In this document: piece by piece, positions 25,886 through 34,566 of the stretch
Numbering within the stretch: the first letter of the stretch is position 1
Layout: every line of letters begins with the position of its first letter
NCBI GenBank assembly: GCA_963775835.1
Contig: CAVZKV010000020.1
Location: 372,001 to 436,000 of the forward strand
Reading direction: 5' to 3'
DNA length: 64,000 nucleotides
From: AWTP1-13 sp963775835
GTDB lineage: Bacteria; Pseudomonadota; Alphaproteobacteria; Rhizobiales; Hyphomicrobiaceae
The notes under the pieces: model-generated
Database searches by the model: none
What the model was told of the DNA's origin: nothing
Seen by the model: only the letters and a program-made list of their open reading frames with translations
Position numbers and translations under genes: made by a program

Positions 25886-27148
25886 GTGACACAAACCTAC
25901 AAATCGCCGCAGTCTCTCCCTTGGCGTGTCGGCACGTCTATGCATCAACAGCCTGTTTGCGGGATGCCCATGCGCGAAAGTCTAGACGATCCCATTATTG
26001 AGACGAAGCCGTGGCGGGTTGCCGTCGTGGAATGCCGGGGCAGTTGCTATGATGTTGGGGTCCAGACCGCCAAAGGCTTCCGCAACAGCCCGCCCGGCAG
26101 AAGCTTCAAGCATCGTCGAGGGCGGGGTCGTTACGGGTTTAGCATCAAGAATGCACAGGCGGCGCTCGCCACCTATGCTCCCAATATCTGGGAGGAGCTG
26201 CACGGACTTGCCGACGGCTTAGAAATTCCATTTGAGACGGCTGTGATGCGGTATTCCAACGGCCGGCTTGCTTACCCCACCTACGGATGCTCCTCTCTTT
26301 CGACGGTGGATCTCTTCGGTCGCAACTACGACTACTCGGTAGGCAAGTATAACAGCATGCTGCTGGCCATACAGCCAAAGGGGGTAAACGCGAGCGTTGG
26401 CTTTTCCGACAGGTTCACAGGACGTGTCGATGGAATGAACGAACACGGCCTTTGCGTCGCCTTGCACTTGGTCAATCAATCGAAATCGTGGCGGCCGGGC
26501 TTGGGTTGCATTTTGACTGTCCGCATCGTGCTAGACCAGTGCGCGACGACTGCGGAAGCGGTCAAAATGCTGAAACGGCTCCCACACGGTCTTTCCTTCA
26601 GCTACTCGCTCAAGGATGCCAAAGGGGTGGGAGCCGTCGTGGAGGCATCGCCCTTAGAGGTCGTGGTCCGTGAGGGCGGGAACCTGGCCTGCACCAACCA
26701 CTTTCAGATCAAAAAACTCCAGATGTTTAACCGCCGCTCTGCCTGGACCTACCAGCGTCTACCTCCACTTGAGGCCTGGTCCAAAGCGAGGCTCTCTCCC
26801 GAAGAGTTGTTTCGTGCGTTGAACAGATCCGCCTCACCCGTGTTCGACCACAGATATGCCTTTGGCTGTGGCACCATGCATACGCTTGTATGCGAGCCGG
26901 CTTCCAGAAGCTTGCTGGTTGGCGTCGGCGGAGACGCACAGCCCCAACAGATCGACTTTTATGCATGGACACGTGGCGCGGCCATCGGTGTGACGAAATT
27001 GGAGGGCCAGTTAGGGGGTAAGACACGGCCCTTCGATGCGGATCGCCCGCCGCGCCGGAGCCCTCGGCCACGAACAAAGTCGTCTTTCAGCCTCTCACCT
27101 CGGCGAAAAAATGCGAGCCCGTGGCCGCGAAGGCGATCCACGCCCTGA
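25886..27148 (+). CDS. C45-family autoproteolytic acyltransferase/hydrolase-like protein
   Basis: The sequence resembles isopenicillin-N acyltransferase-like (peptidase C45) Ntn hydrolases: VVECRGSCYDVGVQTAKGF, LATYAPNIWEELHGLADGLE then IPFETAVM, the likely nucleophile Cys in YGCSSLSTVDLFGRNYDYS, DGMNEHGLCVALHLVNQ and GAVVEASPLEVVVREGGNLA then CTNHF. In the family a precursor self-cleaves before this Cys. The start may be the GTG at 25886 or the ATG at 25941. After GAAIGVTKLEGQLGG the tail turns very basic (PRTKSSFSLSPRRKNASPWP) and looks like a frame change, so the true end may be near 27020. It is divergent from the AlaRS-like gene. Confidence 0.7.
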   Translation: MTQTYKSPQSLPWRVGTSMHQQPVCGMPMRESLDDPIIETKPWRVAVVECRGSCYDVGVQTAKGFRNSPPGRSFKHRRGRGRYGFSIKNAQAALATYAPNIWEELHGLADGLEIPFETAVMRYSNGRLAYPTYGCSSLSTVDLFGRNYDYSVGKYNSMLLAIQPKGVNASVGFSDRFTGRVDGMNEHGLCVALHLVNQSKSWRPGLGCILTVRIVLDQCATTAEAVKMLKRLPHGLSFSYSLKDAKGVGAVVEASPLEVVVREGGNLACTNHFQIKKLQMFNRRSAWTYQRLPPLEAWSKARLSPEELFRALNRSASPVFDHRYAFGCGTMHTLVCEPASRSLLVGVGGDAQPQQIDFYAWTRGAAIGVTKLEGQLGGKTRPFDADRPPRRSPRPRTKSSFSLSPRRKNASPWPRRRSTP

Positions 27149-27298
27149 CAATTGCGCCCTCAAGAAATTTGTCCGTTGCTGGAGTAAAGCTGCACTCCCC
27201 TGAGCAAGCGATGGGGAAAAGGTGCCAACGACAGACGTTGGCATTTGCAGAATTGGGCAGGTAGGTTTGCCCGATCGTAGCCAAACAAGTGGGCCCCC

Positions 27299-28291
27299 AT
27301 GTACCAGACCTTATGCGTTCTGTTGGCGACGATCGCACTTGCGGCTGGACATTGTCAGACGCTCCAGGCAGGCACGACCACAGTCACGTTTCAATCTTCC
27401 ACCTACGGCGACGTGCGCCAGCTTTTGGCGCGGGAGGCTGCGACCGGAGCGGTGACGGTCAAGGCCAATCTCGGCTTTCCCGAACAAGCGAGCGATCGCT
27501 ATCCGGCCGTGATCGTTGTTCACGGCATCGGCGGCTATAGTGACAACAACGAAGGCTATGTCGCGGCCGAATTGCGAAGAGTTGGTTTTGCAACATTGAT
27601 CTACGACAGCTTTGCCGCGTGCGGAACAACAGGCGCAGCCCTGCAGGGCTCACCGGGTTACCTGATGCCCGGTGTGGCCGACGCGTTCGCCGCGCTGCGG
27701 CTGCTTTCGGCCGAGCCGCGGATCGACACCGGCCGCATTTCCATCATCGGCTTCTCGTACGGCGCTGAAGTGGCGCATCTCGCCGCATTCGAGACGCTGC
27801 GATCGGCGCTCAATCCCGGGGCAGGCCGGTTTGCCGCGCATGTCGCGTTCTATCCCGGTGGGAGTTTTGGCGCGATCGCCGAGGCCGGCGCCTATACCGG
27901 CGCGCCGGTGCTGATGCTGCTCGGCGGCAAGGACGACAATCTGCCGGTGACCAAGATCGAGAGCTACCTGGCCTACGCGCGCGCTGCGGGTGCTCCGGCC
28001 CCGATCGAAACCGTGATCTACCCGGGCGCTTACCACGCATGGACATTCCCCGACGCCGCCACCGCGCGCTTCTACCCAGACTTCGTCAGCACGAAAAAAT
28101 GTCCGCTGATCCTGCTCGGGCCGAAGCGGCCGGCCTTGCTCATAGACGGCGAGGCGAAGCCCTTCGATCCCGCCGCCTTTGATGCTCGCATCGCCGCAGC
28201 GCCCGGCTATTCGATGGGATTTGACGCCGCGGTCCGCGCCCAATCGGTGGCTGATACGGTTTTCTTCCTTCAACGAAACCTGCGACCGTAG
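27299..28291 (+). CDS. Exported dienelactone-hydrolase-like alpha/beta hydrolase
   Basis: A 330-residue protein. MYQTLCVLLATIALAAGHCQ is a signal peptide. The hydrolase core shows YPAVIVVHGIGGYSDNNEGY, the nucleophile elbow GFSYGAE (Ser nucleophile), LLGGKDDNLPVTKIESY with the acid, and YPGAYHAWTFPD with the catalytic His. The pattern is that of the dienelactone hydrolase family, in which many members are uncharacterised esterases. Export to the periplasm suggests an environmental ester as substrate. It stands alone, with an integrase relic downstream. Confidence 0.85.
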   Translation: MYQTLCVLLATIALAAGHCQTLQAGTTTVTFQSSTYGDVRQLLAREAATGAVTVKANLGFPEQASDRYPAVIVVHGIGGYSDNNEGYVAAELRRVGFATLIYDSFAACGTTGAALQGSPGYLMPGVADAFAALRLLSAEPRIDTGRISIIGFSYGAEVAHLAAFETLRSALNPGAGRFAAHVAFYPGGSFGAIAEAGAYTGAPVLMLLGGKDDNLPVTKIESYLAYARAAGAPAPIETVIYPGAYHAWTFPDAATARFYPDFVSTKKCPLILLGPKRPALLIDGEAKPFDPAAFDARIAAAPGYSMGFDAAVRAQSVADTVFFLQRNLRP

Positions 28292-28439
28292 GCTCGATAG
28301 ATCAGCGTCCTTGCCGCACGTTCAACCGAGGACACCGCCATGTCCGGTTCGGGTCAATTTCACCACTCGCAGAAACGTCTGCTCCCGGGGAGGGACGGAC
28401 ATGGGGCGGCTTCCAGATGCGAGGAAACAACTCACTGGA

Positions 28440-28745
28440 CCGGCGGTTGCAAATACTCGATACCTCGCTTGAGCGCTTTGTAGTCTGCTTCGCACACGAC
28501 GACGTTGACGTGGCCGGTGTTGTCGTCGATCAGCGCCTGGCGCAGCGCCACGGCTTGTTTGTTGGCTATCGGGGTGAAGCTGCCACAGGGCGGGGACCGA
28601 TTAGCGCTGGCGGCGCTTTTCCCTGCCCGGTTCCTCATCGAAGAAACACTCCCAATGCAGGCCGCTCGATGTGTTGGGCCGCGCATGCAGGTAGCCTGAC
28701 GTGGTGGCGATGTTGCCGTGGCCCAGCTACTTTGGATTGCGAGGG
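28440..28745 (-). pseudogene. Tyrosine recombinase remnant 2 / dispersed repeat
   Basis: Minus strand: GHGNIATTSGYLHARP-type sequence around 28690-28735 with the Tyr box, followed by a Glu/Arg-rich tail. About 190 bases (28540-28735) recur with high similarity at 32487-32670. Both contain GTTTGT(T/C)GGC, GGGGTGAAGC and TTTCCCTTGCCCGGTTCTTC-like blocks. No complete integrase is present. Confidence 0.55.
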
Positions 28746-29257
28746 AACAGTGTGAATCCATCTCGGTTCGGCATCTTCACTTTCGGCAACGTTTGGGCGT
28801 CGAGTACGTCATTCTCTCCAATGATCTCGTTGAGCTGGAGGATATAGGCAGACACCGCGTAGACCTCGTCGCTTGTCAGCGATTGTGACTCCTGGAAGGG
28901 CATCGCACGCCGGATGTAATCGAACAACGTCGACGCATAGGGCCAATAGCTCCCGACCGTCTTTACCGGCGCCTTACCAGGCGCGAGCGATCCCTTGCCG
29001 CCGACGAGCGCGTCATTCGGCCCTCCAGCTGCCTTCTCGCCATGGCAGGCTTGGCACTTCGCAGTGTAGACTGCTTCTCCCTCCCTTGGGGTGCCGCGGC
29101 CGGGCGGGAGGCCTGCACCGTTGGGTGCGATGCTGATGTCCCACGGTGCGATATCGGTGGGCGTGATCGGTTGTCCGAACTGAGGGGCTTGCGCCAAGGC
29201 TGGCGTCGCGACGACGATCATCGCCGCGCAGACTGCGAGGCGCTCACGCATACACAT
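28727..29257 (-). CDS. soxD: SoxD-type c-type cytochrome of sulfite/sulfur dehydrogenase
   Basis: A 176-residue exported cytochrome: signal peptide CMRERLAVCAAMIVVATPALAQ (shortened here), TPTDIAPWDISIAPNGAGLP, the haem motif CQACH, then KTVGSYWPYASTLFDYIRRA then MPFQESQSLTSDEVYAVSAY and TLPKVKMPNRDGF. These match SoxD, the dihaem or monohaem partner of the molybdoprotein SoxC; only one CxxCH is present. It starts inside the end of soxC (ATG 29257 against soxC stop 29244), with GGGGAGG just upstream. SoxCD oxidises the sulfane sulfur during thiosulfate oxidation; soxXYZAB are not in the window. Confidence 0.85.
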   Translation of the reverse strand: MCMRERLAVCAAMIVVATPALAQAPQFGQPITPTDIAPWDISIAPNGAGLPPGRGTPREGEAVYTAKCQACHGEKAAGGPNDALVGGKGSLAPGKAPVKTVGSYWPYASTLFDYIRRAMPFQESQSLTSDEVYAVSAYILQLNEIIGENDVLDAQTLPKVKMPNRDGFTLFPRNPK

Positions 29258-30525
29258 TGGTTGCCTCCCCGTTCTCGTCAATCCGCCAGCTTGCGATTGC
29301 ATTGTAGTGGTAGATCCCGCGCAGCCCGCGCTCGGCAGCGAACTGTGCGCGCGTTGGCTGCACCATGCCGGTGTCGTCGGTGGCCCGACTTTGCAACACG
29401 GCCGGCCCGCCGTTCCATTGCCAAGCTGCGCGGAAGCGCACCGGCGGCCTTGGACAGCATCGGGCCTTGCAAGGCGGCCGGCGCCCAGCTCCGTCCGCCG
29501 TCGGCCGACACGTCGACCCGGTGGATGCTGCCGTTGCCCGACCAGGCAAGACCGGAGATTTCGTAGAAGCCCGGTCCCTTCAGGGGGATCCCGGGTGCGG
29601 GACGCGTGATCACGGATTTCACCTCCATTGGGAACACAAATTGCCAAGCATTTTCGTCCTTGAGCAGGATCGTGTATTTCGAGGTTTCGTCCTTGGTCAT
29701 GGCGGGGCTCGGTAGTGAGCTTAAGCCGGCGCAGCCATTTGACGTTCATGTTGCCCTCGAACCCGGGCAGCAACAATCGCACCGGATAGCCGTTCGAAGG
29801 CCGCACCCGCTCGCCGTTCTGGTAGAGGCACACGAGCGCATCATCCATCGCCTTGGCGAGCGGAATGCTGCGGCTCATGGCGGCGGAATCTGCGCCCTCG
29901 GCAATCACCCAGCGCGCCGACGGATCGACGCCGGCCTCGTCGAGCAGGGTGGAGAGCTTGACGCCGGTCCATTCCGAGCAGCTGAACAGGCCGTGGATCG
30001 CGGCCATGCCGATCTGCTGCGGCTGCGGAGCGTAGAGCGGGGCGCTATTGCCGCCGCATTCAATGAACGCAATTCGCGACTGCATGGGGTAGCGTGACAA
30101 CGCCTCCATCGTGAAGACGAGCGGGCGCCTGACCAGGCCATGGATCACCAGCCGGTGCTGATCGGGATCGATGTCGGGGATGCCGGAGTGGCTGCGCTCG
30201 AAGTGCAACCCGGACGGCGTGATGATGCCGTCCAGCAGGTGCAGCGGCGTGCGCGCCGCGCCGACGCCTTGCGTTGCAGGATTGGGCGGCGGCGGAATGA
30301 ATCTTAACGGCCCTCGTCCTCGAAGCGCGAGGGCTGGCCGTAGCCCGTAAAGCCCGCGCCTGGCACCTTCATCCACGGCTGAATTGTGAGTGGCTCCGCC
30401 CATGCGCTTGATACGCCCGGGCTCGCTGCTCCGGCGATTAGCGCACTTCCAAGAAAGTTACGGCGGCTTAGAATGCCATTGCCCGCCGCCGGATCGCCTG
30501 GCTCCGGCTCTTTCTTTTTGACCAT
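29244..30525 (-). pseudogene. soxC: SoxC-type molybdopterin sulfite dehydrogenase, three frameshifts
   Basis: ATG at 30525 with AAGGGAGGACC upstream. A Tat signal (SRRNFLGSALIAGAA) leads to YGQPSRFEDEG, where the frame shifts near 30312. The second frame carries the Mo-binding core: IAFIECGGNSAPLYAPQPQQ, GLFSCSEWTGVKLSTLLDEA with the Cys ligand, and PSNGYPVRLLLPGFEGNMNV then KWLRRLKL. Near 29697 it shifts to TKDETSKYTILLKDENAWQF, and near 29445 to QWNGGPAVLQSRATDDTGMV and YHYNAIASWRIDENGEATNV. Concatenated, it is a full-length SoxC (~425 residues). Three shifts make it non-functional as read, while soxD is intact. Confidence 0.8.
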
Positions 30526-31183
30526 GTCCGGTCCTCCCTTTTGTAGTGAATGGCCATTCTCTCCTGCAGATCTGACTTTCATCGATCCTGAAGATGTTTT
30601 GTGCGGTGCGTTAGCCCGATCGTACGCGTAATTGCCTGGCTCACACGTTGGTATGAATGGGGCGATGCAGCGGTCAATCGGGTGGAACCCGGAAACGCCC
30701 ATGGCACCTCTCGGGTCGACAGTCGGTAACCTTCACCTCAGTCGAGCCAAGGAATTTCACCGCCTCGCATGCTGCGCGACTCCTGCGGCTATTACCTTCC
30801 CGATCAAGCACCGATTTGCGGACCATGCAGGATTACCTGTGGGTCAACGCGATCCCAATCACGCGGCGCATTACACCCTCGTTGCCGGTCATCGACAGCA
30901 TAGACCGCTTCGTTGTGGAGTGTACTTGCGTGGGGATAGCGTGCGCTGCAGGTGCTTCACCGAGGGTGTATGCAAGCTACGGTCTCAAGAACCTATATGC
31001 CGGCATCCTTCGCCCCAATTGGCGAAATCACCCAGAGAGCCGCTTTGAGAAAAGGCTGCAAGCTACGCGAACTGCTAGCTCTGGCTGAGATGATCCAGTC
31101 GGGCGGGCACCCACCGATGGTTGGTGAATGCACGTGGAACATTCCATCTTCAGTGCCTGCCGGCGCTGACCACAGCCACCCCT
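30526..31183. other. Gene-poor stretch
   Basis: Open frames such as 30657-31088 (+) give no recognisable product and have no good start. The soxC promoter should lie at the left edge, on the minus strand. Confidence 0.35.
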
Positions 31184-32266
31184 TCAGGACGCCTTCATCC
31201 AATCAACCAGGTGCGGCCAAAGCTCGCGGTGGGCACGGCGCCCGACCAGGGGACCTACGTGCTGCAGCGCGACGCCGATTTCCGGCTGATAGGTGAACAC
31301 GGCCGGGTTAATGAGTGGCGCAAGCGACGACGCAGGCGGAACTAGGCGGCTGGTCTCATCGATGACCGTGGCGATCGGCAAACGCGCCAAAGCGGCCGGC
31401 ACCGCCTCCCGTCCGGCGAGACGAAGCTCGCCACGGGCGAAGGCATCTGCGCGATAGAGCTGCTCGACGATCTCAGCAAACAACCGTGCCGGCTGAGTAA
31501 ACTCATCGAGTGTCCACCGAATGACGCGCAGATGAATGAAGAGCGTTTCGGGCTCCAGAAGGCTTGCGACGGCATCCTGCCAGCGCCCAGCAATGAACTC
31601 CTCAGGTGCACCTGCGCAGCTCGCCACATCGAGCAGGCTACCCGGCACTCCCCCGGCGAGCTCCGCGACCATACCGGCGGGCAGCGAGCCCCCAACGATC
31701 GGCGCGAGGGCTCCGGCCTCTACCCCGAACCGCAGCGGCGCGGTGATAAGCAGCAGCTTTCGTATGCGATCGGGCTCACTCGCCGCGAATATGGCGGCGA
31801 AGGTACCTCCGATCGAATGTCCGATCAGCACCGGCTTGCCCCCATGTCGCTCCGCGATGGCGGCGAGCGCAGTGCCGATCCATGCCCCTGCATATTCCGC
31901 CAGACCCCAGTCGGTTTGTGGCTCGTCGGCCTCACGCCAGTCCATGAGGTAAACGGCGAATCCTCTTTCCAGCAGCCGCCGCACGACGCTTACCGGAGAC
32001 AGGAGATCGAAAATGTATGGTCGTTTGATCGGCGCCGGCACGATCAGCACAGGAGGTGCTTCAGGCGCGGCGGTAGCGTAACGGCGCAGGGTGAAGCCAG
32101 GCTCAGATAGGACAGCCTGCCACTCCGTTTCGAGCGGACCCATGTGCAGTTGATCAAGTGCGAGCCCGGCTGAGCGCCTTAGGCGGTCGCTTGTGCGCAG
32201 CATCGCGGGCAGGACAGTTTGCTCAGACATAGGAGGTGCACCGTATCGGGTTCGGTCGGCCAGCAC
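31184..32266 (-). CDS. PhaC-like alpha/beta hydrolase
   Basis: A 360-residue protein starting at GTG 32266 or ATG 32230 (MSEQTVLPAMLRTSDRLRRS). APPVLIVPAPIKRPYIFDLL then SPVSVVRRLLERGFAVYLMD is strongly like class III PHA synthase (PhaC), as is the acid/His region with VFTYQPEIGVALQHVGPLVG. The nucleophile elbow, however, is GHSIGGTFA with Ser, where polymerising PhaC enzymes have Cys in GxCxG. That points to a hydrolase rather than a polymerase. No phaE, phaA or phaB lies nearby. The last segment RRAHRELWPHLVDWMKAS is typical of this group. Confidence 0.8.
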   Translation of the reverse strand: MLADRTRYGAPPMSEQTVLPAMLRTSDRLRRSAGLALDQLHMGPLETEWQAVLSEPGFTLRRYATAAPEAPPVLIVPAPIKRPYIFDLLSPVSVVRRLLERGFAVYLMDWREADEPQTDWGLAEYAGAWIGTALAAIAERHGGKPVLIGHSIGGTFAAIFAASEPDRIRKLLLITAPLRFGVEAGALAPIVGGSLPAGMVAELAGGVPGSLLDVASCAGAPEEFIAGRWQDAVASLLEPETLFIHLRVIRWTLDEFTQPARLFAEIVEQLYRADAFARGELRLAGREAVPAALARLPIATVIDETSRLVPPASSLAPLINPAVFTYQPEIGVALQHVGPLVGRRAHRELWPHLVDWMKAS

Positions 32267-32319
32267 CTTCGCAGCTCAATCCCCCTTTTTTCCACCCGTC
32301 TTCCGCGCCCCGGAGTGAC

Positions 32320-32950
32320 TTATGCTTCGGGCGAGGGCCCTCTGGGCTGCGAGCGATCGGGCTGTTTACGCGTGTCATCGCCGGAACCATGATGACGCGT
32401 GCACAGTATCAGATCATCTCGCACAAGGTGCTCTGGCCAATGCTGCGCCGCAATGGGCTCGCGTCGCCCAGGACTGCTGTGGGTCAAAAGCGCCATGGAC
32501 TGTTTGTCGGCTTTCGGGGTGAAGCGGCCACGGGCGCGGGACCGATCAGCGCCGGAGGCGCTTTCCCTTGCCCGGTTCTTCATCGAAGAAAGACCCAGGA
32601 TCGAGGTGCAGGCCGCTTGAGTGTTGGGCCGCGCTGACGTGGTGGCGATGTCGCCGTGGCCCAGCGTCGACTGCACCTCAGGCAGCGAGGCGCCGCGGTC
32701 GATGGCATGAGCCGTGGGCGTGACGCAGCCAATGGGGGGATACAGCCTCGCTGATGCCGACCTTCCTGGCCGTGCGCTTGACCATGCCGTCCGGCCGGAG
32801 GAAGGGCTACCCAATAACAGCGGTGTGCTGTCGGCATCGAAGTAGATGCGCTTGCGCCCTTGGCACCCTCGTGCTTGCCGAGACCAGGAAGCACGAGCGT
32901 GCCGTGCATTGTGGCAAGCGGCACCATCTCGCCGGTGATGATGCACAAGG
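32320..32950 (-). pseudogene. Tyrosine recombinase remnant 3 with repeat tail
   Basis: Minus strand: AHAIDRGASLPEVQSTLGHG then DIATTSARPNTQAA, the integrase His/Tyr box with the Tyr lost. The downstream part (32487-32670) is the ~190-base repeat shared with 28540-28735. Additional fragments upstream in other frames (to about 33005) may be the remains of the preceding catalytic region. Confidence 0.6.
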
Positions 32951-33254
32951 CCTGCTGGCCAGCAGATCGTGCGATCTTCTCCAAGCCCCTGCGCACCTCC
33001 GGCACGTGATGGCGTATGGGTCGCCGATCCTGATCGCGAGGCGCAGCCGGGAATAATAGTTACCGTAAGTGAGCCGCAAGCTTACGGGTGATCCCCATGA
33101 CGCGATTGGCGGCGGCTTCCTGCAGGTCATCATCGGCAAGGTGAAGACGCTACCATCCGATCAGCCGAACCGGATCCATTGCGGCCGGCAGCCGGCCAAA
33201 TTCACCGGAAGGCTACTGGCTGATCGAATGCGGGGTGGGTGGCTCGTCGCTCTA
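32951..33254. other. No recognisable gene
   Basis: Possible further decayed integrase sequence. I cannot support any gene here. Confidence 0.3.
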
Positions 33255-33413
33255 CTAGCCGGGGGGAGCGTACGGAGGTGAAACGTCCTGCGGCTGCCAA
33301 TAAGTTGTTGGCAGACCGGTGGCATCGGCTGCATTGCCAGGCACCGAGATCCCGACAAGCACCGTCAACGCAAGGACCGACAACGCCAGAAACGCCGGAA
33401 TGATCTTGCTCAT
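33255..33413 (-). CDS. Tiny exported protein with C-terminal APPG (paralogue)
   Basis: A 52-residue product from the ATG at 33413. MSKIIPAFLALSVLALTVLV then GISVPGNAADA is a clear cleavable signal peptide, leaving about 22 residues ending YWQPQDVSPPYAPPG. It parallels the gene at 9057-9200 in signal, PQD and APPG ending. GACAGCTACC precedes the start, without a strong Shine-Dalgarno match. The GTGAT-N4-ATCAC palindrome is 69 bases upstream. Function unknown. Confidence 0.65.
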   Translation of the reverse strand: MSKIIPAFLALSVLALTVLVGISVPGNAADATGLPTTYWQPQDVSPPYAPPG

Positions 33414-33482
33414 GGTAGCTGTCCTTTGTGCTTCTTCGCGAGCATGTAGACGTTTTGATTTTAGCGATGCGACGGTGGACCG

Positions 33483-33498
33483 CGTGATAAGCATCACG
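33483..33498. promoter_or_regulatory. CRP-like palindrome CGTGAT-N4-ATCACG
   Basis: CGTGATAAGCATCACG is a perfect dyad, matching GTGAT-N4-ATCAC upstream of the paralogous gene at 9057 and at nearly the same distance from the start codon (69 against 66 bases). Confidence 0.6.
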
Positions 33499-33541
33499 AC
33501 GAGCCCCGCATCATGCCGCTGCTCATTCAGACGAAATCTCA

Positions 33542-33682
33542 CTAGTTGTGTTCGGCTTCCTGTTGGTTCCACCAAGCAGAGGTGCCAAACTTTGGATAGT
33601 CGGCCTCGGCAGCTTTCGCCGAGGTGGCGGCTACGCCGGCGAGTACGGATAAGGCCAGAAGGGCCGATACGATAGTTTTCAT
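33542..33682 (-). CDS. Tiny exported protein with GTSAWW motif
   Basis: A 46-residue product from the ATG at 33682 (one at 33688 is also in frame). MKTIVSALLALSVLAGVAAT then SAKAAEA is a signal peptide. The mature part is about 22 residues, DYPKFGTSAWWNQQEAEHN. The FGxxxWWxxxxxxxH ending resembles FGSRLWWELKQGEGH in the neighbouring gene at 33992. Exported mini-proteins of this kind are common in Bradyrhizobium relatives and have no known role. Confidence 0.6.
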   Translation of the reverse strand: MKTIVSALLALSVLAGVAATSAKAAEADYPKFGTSAWWNQQEAEHN

Positions 33683-33991
33683 GATCATCTCGTGGGTTGG
33701 CGAGATTTCGACCGTTGCTCGAGTCGTCACCGACCTTTGATATGGTTTTGCAAGGGTGTAGCAAAAGAAGCTCTCACGCAGGAGTGAGTAAGGGTGACGA
33801 ATCGTGCTTGAAAGGATTATGCCTGGCAGCAGCGTCCTCTCTTTCGCTGTTCAATCGGAAGATTCAAGAATGCGGACGTTCGCTGCCTAACTCGCTTCAT
33901 TAACTCACGTCCACTTCTCCTATCTGTGATTTGCGCGCACGCAAGCGGACACCACTTACCAGTCAACTTCCTCCAACATCGAGACACTGCA
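33683..33991. other. Divergent intergenic region
   Basis: It holds the two divergent promoters of the tiny exported proteins. I found no clear palindrome of the CRP-like type here. Confidence 0.35.
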
Positions 33992-34240
33992 ATGAAGACC
34001 ATCATTGCTGGCGCGGTCTCGGCTGGCCTCGTGCTCGCCTTGACCACCGCGGCCAATGCGGATCACACGCGCCACTACCGCAACTACGACAACTATTCCG
34101 AGACCTACCCGAGCGCCACGCCGCGGCAGCTACAGAACTTGCGAGGCTACGAGCGAAGCGAGTACTACGAACACGACTCCAATGCCGTTCCGTTCGGCAG
34201 CCGGTTGTGGTGGGAACTCAAGCAGGGCGAGGGGCACTAA
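33992..34240 (+). CDS. Small exported protein, Tyr-rich with FGSRLWW ending
   Basis: An 82-residue product: MKTIIAGAVSAGLVLALTTA then ANADH is a signal peptide; the mature part is Tyr/Arg-rich (HYRNYDNYSETYPSATPRQL, YERSEYYEHDSNAVPFGSRL) and ends WWELKQGEGH. The closing VPFGSRLWWELKQGEGH pattern resembles the end of the 33542 protein. The TAA overlaps the next ATG (TAATG), suggesting translational coupling. Confidence 0.7.
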   Translation: MKTIIAGAVSAGLVLALTTAANADHTRHYRNYDNYSETYPSATPRQLQNLRGYERSEYYEHDSNAVPFGSRLWWELKQGEGH

Positions 34241-34461
34241 TGAGCGGATATGGGGAGCGCGAGAGGATCGATTGGGAATTTGAACAGGCGTGGCTTCTAG
34301 TCGTTACTGGCCATTGGGTCGCAGTTCGCGGCCGATGGTTCGTCGACACGTGGAGCAACGGCACCCCAGTCCGGATTGCAGATGCGCCTCGGCGGCGGAA
34401 ACAGGTGCGTTACGCCTACCAGGTTTATGCGGCACGCTCACAACGACACCCAATCCAATAG
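34240..34461 (+). CDS. Small protein coupled to the exported protein, unknown
   Basis: A 73-residue product, ATG sharing one base with the preceding TAA. IDWEFEQAWLLVVTGHWVAV followed by RGRWFVDTW is Trp-rich and could form a short amphipathic or membrane-associated region; the C-terminus is basic (APRRRKQVRYAYQVYAARSQ). I recognise no family. Confidence 0.45.
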   Translation: MSGYGERERIDWEFEQAWLLVVTGHWVAVRGRWFVDTWSNGTPVRIADAPRRRKQVRYAYQVYAARSQRHPIQ

Positions 34462-34566
34462 TCTGATACCCCTGATCGCAATCACCGACTCGTGTGGCCG
34501 TCCAGCGATTCCCAGCGACCTGCGCTTGTGCTGCCATCGTTGTGACGTTCGGGAGCGGGGATTGAC

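Noticed and set aside
31184..32266. Annotation as a PHA synthase (phaC)
   Set aside because: The nucleophile elbow is GHSIGG with Ser rather than the Cys required for polymerisation, and no phaE or phaAB is nearby.
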